Shown: positions 29,352-36,940 of the stretch, piece by piece
Position numbering within the stretch: position 1 is the stretch's first letter
Layout: each line of letters begins with the position of its first letter
NCBI RefSeq assembly: GCF_000282655.1
Contig: NZ_AKIV01000064.1
Location: forward strand, 32,965-96,964
Direction: 5' to 3'
DNA length: 64,000 nucleotides
DNA from: Polaromonas sp. CF318
GTDB taxonomy: Bacteria > Pseudomonadota > Gammaproteobacteria > Burkholderiales > Burkholderiaceae_C
Translations under genes and position numbers: made by a program
The notes under the pieces: generated by a model
What the model saw: the letters and a program-made list of their open reading frames with translations, nothing else
The model's database searches: none
Told to the model about the DNA's origin: nothing

Positions 29352-30789
29352 GGCGCGCCGCCAGCGCGCGGCTGCCGAGTGCCAGGGCCAGCGCGGCGGC
29401 GGCCAGCACGGCCGCGACCGCGAAGCTGATGCGCATGCCGCCGGCCACCGCGTCTGGGCTGGCCGCCGTGATGTCGCTGGCCGCCGAGGCCAACGCGAAC
29501 ACAGCACCCATGACGGAAGCCCCTGTGATCAAGCCCAGGTTGCGCGACAGATTGAGCAGGCCGGAGACCACGCCGCGCCGGTCCGTCGGCACATCCACCA
29601 TGACCGCCGTGTTGTTGGCGGCCTGGAACAGCTGGTAACCCGGCGTCAGCACGGCGATGGCGGCGAGATAGCCCGCCAGGCCGAACAGCCCCGGCAGCAC
29701 CGAAAGCGCCGCCGAGCCCGCCACCATGGCGGCCAGCCCCGCGGCCACCATGACCGACGCGCCCAGACGGTCGACCAGCCGGCCCGCCAGCACACCGCTC
29801 AGCGCGGAAATCACCGGACCCACCGACAGCACCAGCCCGACCATGGCCGTGCCCAGCCCCAGCGCGCGGGACAAATAGAAAGGCCCGACCACCAGCGTCG
29901 CCATCATCACCGTGGCGACCAGCACGTTCATCACGAGGCTCGCGCTCAGCACGCGGTCGCGGAACATCGCCAGCCGCAGCAGCGGCGATGCGACCCGCGA
30001 CTGGGTGAGCACAAACAGGCCAGCACCCAGGGCCGCCGCCAGCAGCAGCGCGATATTGAGCGGACCGAAACTGCCGCGCCCCAGGGTCACGGCCAGTGCA
30101 TAGGCCGCGAGCGCCAAAGCCAGCAGCAGCGTGCCCAGCGCATCAAAACCGGCCTTGCCGGTTTTTTTGGCACCGGCCGCGCGGTCCGGCGGCAGGTAGC
30201 GCCAGGCCAGGAACAGCGCCAGCAGCCCCAGCGGCAGGTTGACGAAAAACAGCGCCCGCCAGCCCAGGCCGGCGATCAGCACGCCGCCCAGAGAAGGGCC
30301 CAGGGCAGTGCCCACCGCCGACATGGTTCCCAGCAGTCCCATGGCGCTGCCGGTCCTGGCCTTGGGCACCGTCTCGCCGACAAAAGCCATGGTCAGCGCC
30401 ATCATCACGGCGGCACCCAGGCCCTGCAGCGCGCGGGCCGCCACCAGCAGCCCCAGCGTGGGCGCGGCGGCGCACAGCAGCGAAGCCGTTGTGAACAGGC
30501 CAATGCCGGCCAGCAGCAGGCGCCGCCGCCCGAGCATGTCGCCCAGCCGCCCGGCGCCCACGATCAGGGTGGTGATGGCCAGCAGGTAGGCCAGCACTAT
30601 CCACTGCACCTCCTGAAAAGACGCGTTGAAGGCCTGCGCCAGCGTGGGCAGGCCCACATTGGCGATGCTGGTGCCCAGTGCGGACAGCAGCATGGACAGC
30701 GACAGGCTGGCCAGCGCCCAGCGGACCGCGGGCGGCATGGGCGGCGATGCCGCGCCGGCACCGGGTTTTGCAGGGATTGGTTTGGACAT
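29314..30789 (-). CDS. MFS transporter, DHA2 (14-TM drug/H+ antiporter) family
   Basis: A 491-residue protein with about 14 TM helices. Motif A is GRLGDMLGRRRLLLAGI and motif C is TMSAVGTALGPSLGGVLIAGLGWRALFFVNLPLGL, the signature of EmrB/QacA-type antiporters. It is expected to export hydrophobic drugs or related small molecules. It is divergent from the LysR gene, whose product probably controls it. The downstream tail (ARPSAPACPAPPRL) reads through the end of the EamA gene. Confidence 0.9.
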   Translation of the reverse strand: MSKPIPAKPGAGAASPPMPPAVRWALASLSLSMLLSALGTSIANVGLPTLAQAFNASFQEVQWIVLAYLLAITTLIVGAGRLGDMLGRRRLLLAGIGLFTTASLLCAAAPTLGLLVAARALQGLGAAVMMALTMAFVGETVPKARTGSAMGLLGTMSAVGTALGPSLGGVLIAGLGWRALFFVNLPLGLLALFLAWRYLPPDRAAGAKKTGKAGFDALGTLLLALALAAYALAVTLGRGSFGPLNIALLLAAALGAGLFVLTQSRVASPLLRLAMFRDRVLSASLVMNVLVATVMMATLVVGPFYLSRALGLGTAMVGLVLSVGPVISALSGVLAGRLVDRLGASVMVAAGLAAMVAGSAALSVLPGLFGLAGYLAAIAVLTPGYQLFQAANNTAVMVDVPTDRRGVVSGLLNLSRNLGLITGASVMGAVFALASAASDITAASPDAVAGGMRISFAVAAVLAAAALALALGSRALAARPSAPACPAPPRL

Positions 30790-30871
30790 GGACTCCGCTT
30801 TCTTATTTAGACAAGGCCCGAAACAGGGCTGTCCCAAGCGTAGGTTTTTGCCGGACATAGCGGAAGACGCA

Positions 30872-30919
30872 GCATTTGCACTTTATTCGTGCGTTTGACG
30901 CCATGCCAAGCGCAAATGC
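30872..30919. promoter_or_regulatory. Inverted repeat between the MFS and LysR genes
   Basis: GCATTTGC at 30872-30879 and GCAAATGC at 30912-30919 are perfect inverted 8-mers separated by 32 bases, in the 144-base divergent promoter region. They are candidate half-sites for the adjacent LysR-type regulator, although LysR sites usually have shorter spacing. Confidence 0.35.
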
Positions 30920-30933
30920 GCTATGGTGCGGGC

Positions 30934-31851
30934 ATGTCCATGCCTGATTTCAACCTGCTGGTGGTCCTCGACGTGCTGCTCGCCGAAGGCAGCGTGGCCG
31001 GCGCGGCCCGGCGTTTGCGGCTCAGTCCCTCGGCCATGAGCCGGGCGCTGGCCCGCCTGCGCGAGACCACGGGCGACCCGCTGCTGGTCAGGGCCGGGCG
31101 CGGCCTGGTGCCTACACCCCGGGCCGTGGAACTGCGCGAGCAGGTCGGCCGGCTGGTGCAGGACGCGCAGGCCGTGCTGCGCCCCGCCGAGAAACTCGAC
31201 CTCCCGCAGCTGGCGCGCACCTTCACCCTGCGCACGCGTGAAGGTTTTGTGGAGAACTTCGGACCCGCGCTGCTTGCCCGCTTGAGCCGGGAAGCGCCCG
31301 GCGTGCGCCTGTGTTTTGTGCAAAAACTCGACAAGGACAGCACGCCGCTGCGCGACGGCGACGTCGACCTCGAAACCGGCGTGATCGGCAAGGCCACCGC
31401 GCCCGAGCTGCGCGTGCAGGCCTTGTTTCGCGACCGCTTCATAGGCGTGGTGCGCCAGGGCCACCCGCTGGCCGAGGGCGAAATCACACCCGCGCGGTAT
31501 GCGGCCGCCCGGCACATCGCCGTCTCGCGGCGCGGCCTGGGCGCCGAGCCGGTGGACGAAGCCCTGGCGCCGCTGGGCCTGCAAAGAGAGGTCGCCGCCA
31601 TCGTCGGCAGTTTTTCGGCGGCGCTGGCCCTGGCCGGTGCATCCGATCTGGTCGCCAGCGTGCCCGAACGCCATACCGGCAAGCTGCGCGCCGGCATGCT
31701 GAGCTTTGCCCTGCCGGTGCCCACGCCCGAATTCACCGTGTCCTTGCTGTGGCATCCGCGGCTGGATGCCGACCCGGCGCACCGCTGGCTGCGCGGCTGT
31801 GTACGCGAGGTGTGCGCGGGACACGGCGCCGACGCCGAACGGACCCTATGA
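30934..31851 (+). CDS. LysR family transcriptional regulator
   Basis: A 305-residue protein. The winged-helix N-terminus is FNLLVVLDVLLAEGSVAGAARRLRLSPSAMSRALARLRETTGDPLLVRAGRGLVPTPRA. It is followed by the periplasmic-binding-like effector domain. It is divergent from the MFS drug exporter, the classic layout for a LysR regulator of an efflux gene. ATG 30934 is favoured over an upstream ATG because it gives the conserved short lead to the helix-turn-helix. The stop overlaps the start of the oxygenase gene. Confidence 0.9.
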   Translation: MSMPDFNLLVVLDVLLAEGSVAGAARRLRLSPSAMSRALARLRETTGDPLLVRAGRGLVPTPRAVELREQVGRLVQDAQAVLRPAEKLDLPQLARTFTLRTREGFVENFGPALLARLSREAPGVRLCFVQKLDKDSTPLRDGDVDLETGVIGKATAPELRVQALFRDRFIGVVRQGHPLAEGEITPARYAAARHIAVSRRGLGAEPVDEALAPLGLQREVAAIVGSFSAALALAGASDLVASVPERHTGKLRAGMLSFALPVPTPEFTVSLLWHPRLDADPAHRWLRGCVREVCAGHGADAERTL

Positions 31852-32441
31852 TCAGGCCCATCAAAAACAACGAGTCCCCCATGGAAAAGATCAGCCACGG
31901 CGCAGGCCTGTTCACGCTCAAGGAATTCCTGACGTCGCAGGAATGCGCCGCCTACATCGGCGGCAGCGAGGAAACCGGCTATGAAGAGGCCGCCATCCAG
32001 ACCGCCAATGGATCCGAAATAGCCAGGGAGATCAGGAACAACGACCGGATTGTTTTTGACGATCCGGCGCTCGCACAAACCCTGTTTGAACGCGCGCGGC
32101 CTTTCCTTCCGGACGTGCTCGACCAGTGGACCTTGTCAGGGTTCAACGAGCGCTTCCGGTTTTACCGCTATGTCCCCGGCCAGTATTTCAAATGGCACAA
32201 GGACGGGTTCTACTTCAAGAGCGACGACGAAGTCAGCTTGCTGACTTTCATCATCTACCTCAATGAGGACTATGAAGGCGGAAACACGGAGTTCCAATGG
32301 GAAATCATCAAACCGTCCGCCGGGATGGCGCTCGTCTTTCCCCACGCCATGAGGCACCAGGGTGCGCCGATTGCAAGCGGCACAAAGTACGTCCTGCGTA
32401 CCGATGTGATGTACAGCAAGAGCAGGCCGCCTGCCGGCTGA
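31848..32441 (+). CDS. 2-oxoglutarate/Fe(II)-dependent oxygenase (prolyl-4-hydroxylase-like)
   Basis: A 197-residue protein with the HxD...H iron triad: FKWHKDGFYFKS supplies His and Asp, VFPHAMRHQG supplies the distal His. The 2OG-binding basic residue is probably in GTKYVLRTDVMY. YVPGQYFKWHKDG is the P4Hc signature. The substrate could be a protein side chain or small molecule. The ATG at 31848 overlaps the LysR stop (ATGA); ATG 31881 is an alternative start giving MEKISHGAG. Confidence 0.85.
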   Translation: MIRPIKNNESPMEKISHGAGLFTLKEFLTSQECAAYIGGSEETGYEEAAIQTANGSEIAREIRNNDRIVFDDPALAQTLFERARPFLPDVLDQWTLSGFNERFRFYRYVPGQYFKWHKDGFYFKSDDEVSLLTFIIYLNEDYEGGNTEFQWEIIKPSAGMALVFPHAMRHQGAPIASGTKYVLRTDVMYSKSRPPAG

Positions 32442-32448
32442 GCCGAGG

Positions 32449-33738
32449 CTAACGCCACAGCACCTGCACCGCCAGCCCCGGCGCCGCATTGCGCACCTCC
32501 AGCGTCGCGCCGTGGGCCTGCGCCACCAGCCGGCACAGATACATGCCCAGGCCCACGCCGCCGGTGGCGCGCTGGCGCGCGCCGTCGGTGCGGAAAAAAG
32601 GCTCGGTCAGGTGCGCCAGCTGCGCCGGGTCCACGCCGGGGCCGAAGTCGCGCACCTCCAGCACCACACCGCCGCCGTCCCCGGCCTGTAGCGACAAACG
32701 CGGCGGCTGCGCCGCGCCGGCGCTGTAGCGCAGCGCGTTGTCCAGCAGGTTGCGCAGCAGCAGGCGAACGCGCATGCGGTCCAGCGCCAGCGCCGGCAAA
32801 TCCGGCGCCAGGTCCAGCGCCACGGCGGCCGCCTGCGGCATGTCGGCCACCACCTCGCGCGCCAGCGCGGCCAGGTCCACGGTCTCGCGCTGCAGGGCCG
32901 CGTGCGGGCTGGCCAGGCGTTCGCTTTCGAGCAGGTCGCTGATCAGGTCGCGCATCTCGCCGAGGTCGCGCAGCAGCGCGTCGCGTTCACGCGGCGCACT
33001 GCCTTCGCCCTGCACCGGCAGCAGTTCGGCATTGAGGCGCGCGCGCGTCAGCGGCGAGCGCAGCTCGTGGCTCAGCGCCAGCAGCAGCCCGCGCTTGGCG
33101 TCCAGCATGGCCTTGATGTCGTGCGCCATGGTGTTGATGCGCGCGGCCAGGTCTCCGAGCTCATCGCGCCGGCGCAGCGGGATGGGCGTGTCGAACACCC
33201 CGCGGCCGAAGCGTTCGGCCCCGGCGCGTATGTCGTCCAGCGGGCGCAGCAGGCGCCGGACATAGGCATAGGCGCCCACCAGCAGGCACAGCAGCAGCGA
33301 CAGGGTGATCCAGCCGAACATGCCGTGCGAGGGAATGGTGCCGGGGCCGAACACCACCTTGTGGCCGTCGGCGGTGGTACGGCTGAGCCATTCGCTGGCG
33401 CGGCCGCCGAAGAACTGCCGGTCCGGGTGCGACTGCCAGTTGACCTGCGGCCCCTCGATGCGTATCGAGATCGGCAGCCGCGCCGCCAGCGCCTGCGCGC
33501 GGCCCAGGTCGGGCGGCGAGCCCAGGTCGGCCACCAGCCTGTCCATGTAGTCGCTGACCAGGGGCCTGGCCGCGTCGCGCCAGCCGCTGGAAAACGCGCG
33601 CTGCATGCCACTCATGAAAACCGCGCCCATGGCCAGCGCCAACAGCAGGAAGACCGTGATCAGGCGCAGCCGCAGCGAATGCCCCCAGCGGCGGCGCCAG
33701 CGCTCGGGCCGCGAAGGGCGGCAGCGGTTTCGCCTCAT
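32449..33738 (-). CDS. Sensor histidine kinase (OmpR-partner type)
   Basis: A 429-residue protein. It has N-terminal TM1 (LRLRLITVFLLLALAMGAVFMSG), a periplasmic loop of about 110 residues, TM2 (GMFGWITLSLLLCLLVGAYAYV) and a HAMP domain. The H-box is LALSHELRSPLTRARLNAELL. The ATPase domain has NLLDNALRYSAG, VRDFGPGVDP and GGVGLGMYLCR. Its start overlaps the response regulator stop by 4 bases. It is the last gene of an operon headed by a Spy-like chaperone, pointing to envelope stress sensing as in CpxA. Confidence 0.93.
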   Translation of the reverse strand: MRRNRCRPSRPERWRRRWGHSLRLRLITVFLLLALAMGAVFMSGMQRAFSSGWRDAARPLVSDYMDRLVADLGSPPDLGRAQALAARLPISIRIEGPQVNWQSHPDRQFFGGRASEWLSRTTADGHKVVFGPGTIPSHGMFGWITLSLLLCLLVGAYAYVRRLLRPLDDIRAGAERFGRGVFDTPIPLRRRDELGDLAARINTMAHDIKAMLDAKRGLLLALSHELRSPLTRARLNAELLPVQGEGSAPRERDALLRDLGEMRDLISDLLESERLASPHAALQRETVDLAALAREVVADMPQAAAVALDLAPDLPALALDRMRVRLLLRNLLDNALRYSAGAAQPPRLSLQAGDGGGVVLEVRDFGPGVDPAQLAHLTEPFFRTDGARQRATGGVGLGMYLCRLVAQAHGATLEVRNAAPGLAVQVLWR

Positions 33739-34418
33739 GGCGCGCCCGGCTTGCCCACCGCCAGCGTGTAGCCGGCGTTGCGCAGCGTCTTGATGCAGTC
33801 CAGCGGCTCGAGTTTTTTGCGCAGCCGGCTCACCACGATGTCGACGGCGCGTGTGTACAGCTCGGCCTCGTGGCCGCGCAGGCGGTTGAGGATGTCGTCG
33901 CGGTTGAACACCTTGCCCGGGTCGGCCGCCAGCAGCGCCAGCAGTTCGAACTCGGTGCCGGTCAGCTCGACCTTCTCGCCCAGGCGCAGCACCTCGCGTG
34001 TCTCCAGGTTGATCGACAGGCCCTCGAATACACGGCGCGGCGCGGCCGGCGGCACGGCGCGCTGGCGCCGCAAAATGGTCTGCACGCGCGCCACCAGTTC
34101 GCGCGGCTCAAAAGGCTTGGGCAGGTAGTCGTCGGCGCCCAGCTCCAGGCCGACCACACGGTCCATCACGTCGCCGCGCGCGGTCAGCATGATGACCGGG
34201 ATGTCGCTTTCCTTGCGGATCTCGCGGCACAGCGCGAAGCCGTCCATCTCGGGCAGCATGACGTCCAGGATGGCCGCGTCATACGCGCCGGCGCGCAGTT
34301 TGGCCAGGCCCTCGCCGGGGCGCAGGGCGCTGTCCAGCACAAAGTCAAAACGCGCGAAGTAGGCGGCCAGCGGCGCGGCCAGGTGCTCGTCGTCGTCGAT
34401 CAGAAGAATGCGGGGCAT
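33735..34418 (-). CDS. OmpR/PhoB-family response regulator
   Basis: A 227-residue protein. The receiver domain has ILLIDDDEHLAAPLAAYF, the phospho-acceptor Asp in AAILDVMLPEMDG, and the Lys in DYLPKPFEP. The C-terminal winged helix has ETREVLRLGEKVELTGTEFELLALLAADPGKVFNRDDILNRLRGHEAELYTRAVDIVVSRLRKKL. It is translationally coupled to the kinase gene. It is expected to regulate its own operon, including the chaperone gene upstream. Confidence 0.94.
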   Translation of the reverse strand: MPRILLIDDDEHLAAPLAAYFARFDFVLDSALRPGEGLAKLRAGAYDAAILDVMLPEMDGFALCREIRKESDIPVIMLTARGDVMDRVVGLELGADDYLPKPFEPRELVARVQTILRRQRAVPPAAPRRVFEGLSINLETREVLRLGEKVELTGTEFELLALLAADPGKVFNRDDILNRLRGHEAELYTRAVDIVVSRLRKKLEPLDCIKTLRNAGYTLAVGKPGAP

Positions 34419-34450
34419 GCGGCCATCATAGGGAGAAATCGCGGCCGCCC

Positions 34451-34813
34451 TCAGGCGGCGCGGCGCGCGAAGTACAGCCCCGCCAGCAGCAAGGCGACCA
34501 GCGCGAAGTGAAACACCAGGTCGGGTGCAGACTGCGGCCCTATGCCCACGGCGATGGTGAACAGGCCCACCAGCGTACCGAGCAAGGCGAAGGCCTGGCC
34601 CAGCAGCGCCAGCTTGCGCGTGCGCGCGGGCCGCACCAGGCTCAGGGCCCAGGCCGCCAGCAGCACGGCCGCAATCACCGCCTCGGCGATGCGGGCCTGG
34701 CCGTGGGTATGGCCTTGCAGCAGCAGCCCGGAATGCACCGCCGAGGCCGCGCCCAGCAGGCCAGCCTCCAGCAACAGAAAGCCGCGCAGCATGCGCCAGG
34801 CCCGGGCTGCCAT
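34451..34813 (-). CDS. Small four-TM membrane protein
   Basis: A 120-residue protein that is almost entirely hydrophobic: MLRGFLLLEAGLLGAASAVHSGLLL, IAEAVIAAVLLAAWALSLV, LALLGQAFALLGTLVGLFTIAVGIG and LVFHFALVALLLAGLYFA. Residues GHTHGQA form a His-containing loop between TM1 and TM2. The ATG shares a base with the preceding stop (TGATG), a coupled start, so upstream GTG codons are unlikely. No family is recognised. It lies within the TCS/chaperone operon. Confidence 0.7.
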   Translation of the reverse strand: MAARAWRMLRGFLLLEAGLLGAASAVHSGLLLQGHTHGQARIAEAVIAAVLLAAWALSLVRPARTRKLALLGQAFALLGTLVGLFTIAVGIGPQSAPDLVFHFALVALLLAGLYFARRAA

Positions 34814-35265
34814 CACCACGGGTCCTGCGGCCCCAGCCGGCCCAGGTGGGTATGGGCAAAGCCCGCGCCGTACTTGAGGCCGTAGCCAAGCAAGCGGTCA
34901 AAGCCTATGTGCGCGCACCAGACCAGCGCCGCCGCCAGCAGCAGCGGCGAGCCGCCCAGCACGCCCACGGCCAGCAGGCCGACAGCGCCCAGATAGGAAT
35001 GCGCCGCGTTGTAGGCCAGCGCACCCCAGCGCGGCCCGGCCAGGTAAGCCAGGAAGGACAGGTCGGGCAGCAGGAACAGCGCCGCGAACCAGCCCCAGCC
35101 CGCGCCGAACTGGCCATAAGCCGCCACCGAGGCTGCCAGCACCATCAGCCCCTCGGCGCGCAACAGCAGGCGCACGCCGCCATTGGCGCTGCCGGGCGTC
35201 GCCGCCGCCTCGCGGCGCACCGGCCGCGCCACGCGGCCGGGCAAAAAGACCAGCGCCTCAGCCAC
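34813..35265 (-). CDS. DUF4260 membrane protein
   Basis: A 150-residue protein with 3-4 TM helices. The block LLLRAEGLMVLAASVAAYGQFGAGWGWFAALFLLPDLSFLAYLAGPRWGALAYNAAHSYLGA, together with CAHIGFDRLLGYGLKYGAGFAHTHLGRLG, is the DUF4260 signature. The gene starts at a GTG overlapping the stop of the Spy-like gene by 8 bases. The function of DUF4260 is unknown. Here it is tightly packed with an envelope-stress-like two-component system. Confidence 0.85.
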   Translation of the reverse strand: MAEALVFLPGRVARPVRREAAATPGSANGGVRLLLRAEGLMVLAASVAAYGQFGAGWGWFAALFLLPDLSFLAYLAGPRWGALAYNAAHSYLGAVGLLAVGVLGGSPLLLAAALVWCAHIGFDRLLGYGLKYGAGFAHTHLGRLGPQDPW

Positions 35266-35716
35266 GGTAGCCCCAGCGGCGGCCGCGCTCCATGAAGTCG
35301 CGCACTTTTTGCTGCTGCTCGGGGCGCAGGTTGTCGAAGAAATCGGCCGCGGCGGCGATGACCTCGGGGCTGCCGGACTGCAGGGCCGCGGTTTTTTCGT
35401 CGATCAGCTTTTTGGCGCCGGCCTGGTCCAGCTTGTTGCCGGCGAACAGGCCGCGAAAGGCCTCGCGCGGCTCGGTGGCGCCGCGCAGGGCGGTGCGCTG
35501 GGCCTGCAGCTTGTCGGCCAGCACGGCGAGCTTTTGCTTTTGCGCGGCATCGAGGTCCAGGCGCGAACCGATTTTCTCGACCATGCGGGCACGCGCTTCA
35601 GGCGAGCCCATGTCGCCATGCATGCCGGGGCCGCCGTGCGAACAGGCGCCCAGGCTGCCGACAATGAGCGCCCCGCCAAACAGGCCGAGCAGGAGTTTTT
35701 TGACGCGGTGTTTCAT
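35258..35716 (-). CDS. Spy/CpxP-like periplasmic chaperone (predicted lipoprotein)
   Basis: A 152-residue protein. The signal ends in a lipobox (GALIVGSLGACSHGG, Cys at 25), then a helical region rich in Lys/Ala/Gln: KIGSRLDLDAAQKQKLAVLADKLQAQRTALRG and FFDNLRPEQQQKVRDFMERGRRW. The L.L...Q...L pattern and the PEQQQKVRDFMERG motif are the two LTxxQ-like repeats of Spy/CpxP. It would bind unfolded periplasmic proteins, and as the first gene of the operon it may also dampen the kinase, as CpxP does. Confidence 0.85.
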   Translation of the reverse strand: MKHRVKKLLLGLFGGALIVGSLGACSHGGPGMHGDMGSPEARARMVEKIGSRLDLDAAQKQKLAVLADKLQAQRTALRGATEPREAFRGLFAGNKLDQAGAKKLIDEKTAALQSGSPEVIAAAADFFDNLRPEQQQKVRDFMERGRRWGYRG

Positions 35717-35883
35717 GAAGAGCCTTTGCGAAAGGTGTTGAGGTTCTTCATGGTGCCCGCGCCGGGCCCGGCGGTGTTTTCGCGCCGGTTGCGGCATGTT
35801 TCGCTTTGTTTCGGCCGGGGCGGCCATCCCCTAAGATAGGCAGCGGGAACCAGGGCCCAGGGCCCGGAGGAGGGATAGAACAC

Positions 35884-36936
35884 ATGGACCGTCGACAATT
35901 TCTGCAGCGCGCCGTCGCACCGGCCGCCGCGCTGGCCACCCTGGGCTGGCCGGCCTTTTCACAACCCTTGCCCGCGGGCGCCGCCGACCCGGCCGCGCGC
36001 GCCGCGTCCATCGAAGCCTGGCGGCAACGACTGCAGGCCATGCTCGACAAGGGCCGCCTGCCCATCATCGACATGGAAGCGACCTATGTGGCCGGCACCA
36101 CCAACATTCCCCAGCTCATGGCCTGGATGGACGAGATCGACGTGGCGCAGATCGCCTTTGCGCCGGCGTTTTCGCCGGATTCCGAGCCCTCGCTTGAATT
36201 GCACCGCCAGTACCCCGGCTACTTCATCCCCACGACCAGCAGCGGCGAGTTCCCGCGCTGGTGGAACAACCCCGACGCCTTTGTGAGCAAGGTGGCCGGC
36301 GACCTCAGGAGCGGCCGCTACCACCTCATGGGGGAATACGAGTTTCGCCACTACCCCTCCCCCGAACAGGTTGAAGCCCGCAACTTCGCCCGCGACATCA
36401 CCGTGCCGCTGGATGGGCCCGCGGGCCAGGCGCTGTTCCAGCTCAGCGAGGACACCGGCACGGCCTTCCAGATCCACTACGAGATCGAGGACACCCTGCT
36501 CCCGGTGCTGGAAGCCATGCTGGCGCGCTATCCCAAGGCGCAGGTCATCTGGTGCCACCTGGGCATGGTCCGCTACCCTGAGCGCGCCAAAACCTACAAC
36601 CCCGCTTATGTGGCCTCGCTGATCACACGTTTTCCCGGCCTGCATTTCGACCTGGCGGTGCCGCGCCCCGAGAGCATCTACCGCCCCTCGGGCGCGCGCG
36701 ACTCCACCCTCTTCCAGGGCGGGCGGCTGGGCAGCGAATGGCAGGCCTTGCTGGAGAAATTTCCCGAGCGCTTTCTGGCGGCCAGCGACTACCGGCCGCC
36801 GGTCGAATCCATGTACCGGACCGCCATGGGCCGGCAGCGCAACCTGATCCTGGCGCCGCTCAGCGAAGCCGCCCGCCACAAGATCGCCTATGGCAATGCC
36901 TGGCGGCTGGTGACCGGGAAGAACTGGGGCGCCTGA
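35884..36936 (+). CDS. Exported amidohydrolase-like TIM-barrel protein (Tat signal)
   Basis: A 350-residue protein with a Tat signal (MDRRQFLQRAVAPAAALATLGWPAFSQ). The mature part has IIDMEATY near the start, MGEYEFRHYPSPEQV, FQIHYEIED, VIWCHLGMVRYPE and FLAASDYR, a metal-dependent-hydrolase-like pattern with scattered His, Glu and Asp. It lacks the HxH opening typical of classic amidohydrolases. A clear paralogue lies at 56434. It is transcribed alone. The substrate is unknown; the Tat signal suggests it folds, perhaps with metal, before export. Confidence 0.75.
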   Translation: MDRRQFLQRAVAPAAALATLGWPAFSQPLPAGAADPAARAASIEAWRQRLQAMLDKGRLPIIDMEATYVAGTTNIPQLMAWMDEIDVAQIAFAPAFSPDSEPSLELHRQYPGYFIPTTSSGEFPRWWNNPDAFVSKVAGDLRSGRYHLMGEYEFRHYPSPEQVEARNFARDITVPLDGPAGQALFQLSEDTGTAFQIHYEIEDTLLPVLEAMLARYPKAQVIWCHLGMVRYPERAKTYNPAYVASLITRFPGLHFDLAVPRPESIYRPSGARDSTLFQGGRLGSEWQALLEKFPERFLAASDYRPPVESMYRTAMGRQRNLILAPLSEAARHKIAYGNAWRLVTGKNWGA

Positions 36937-36940
36937 AGAA

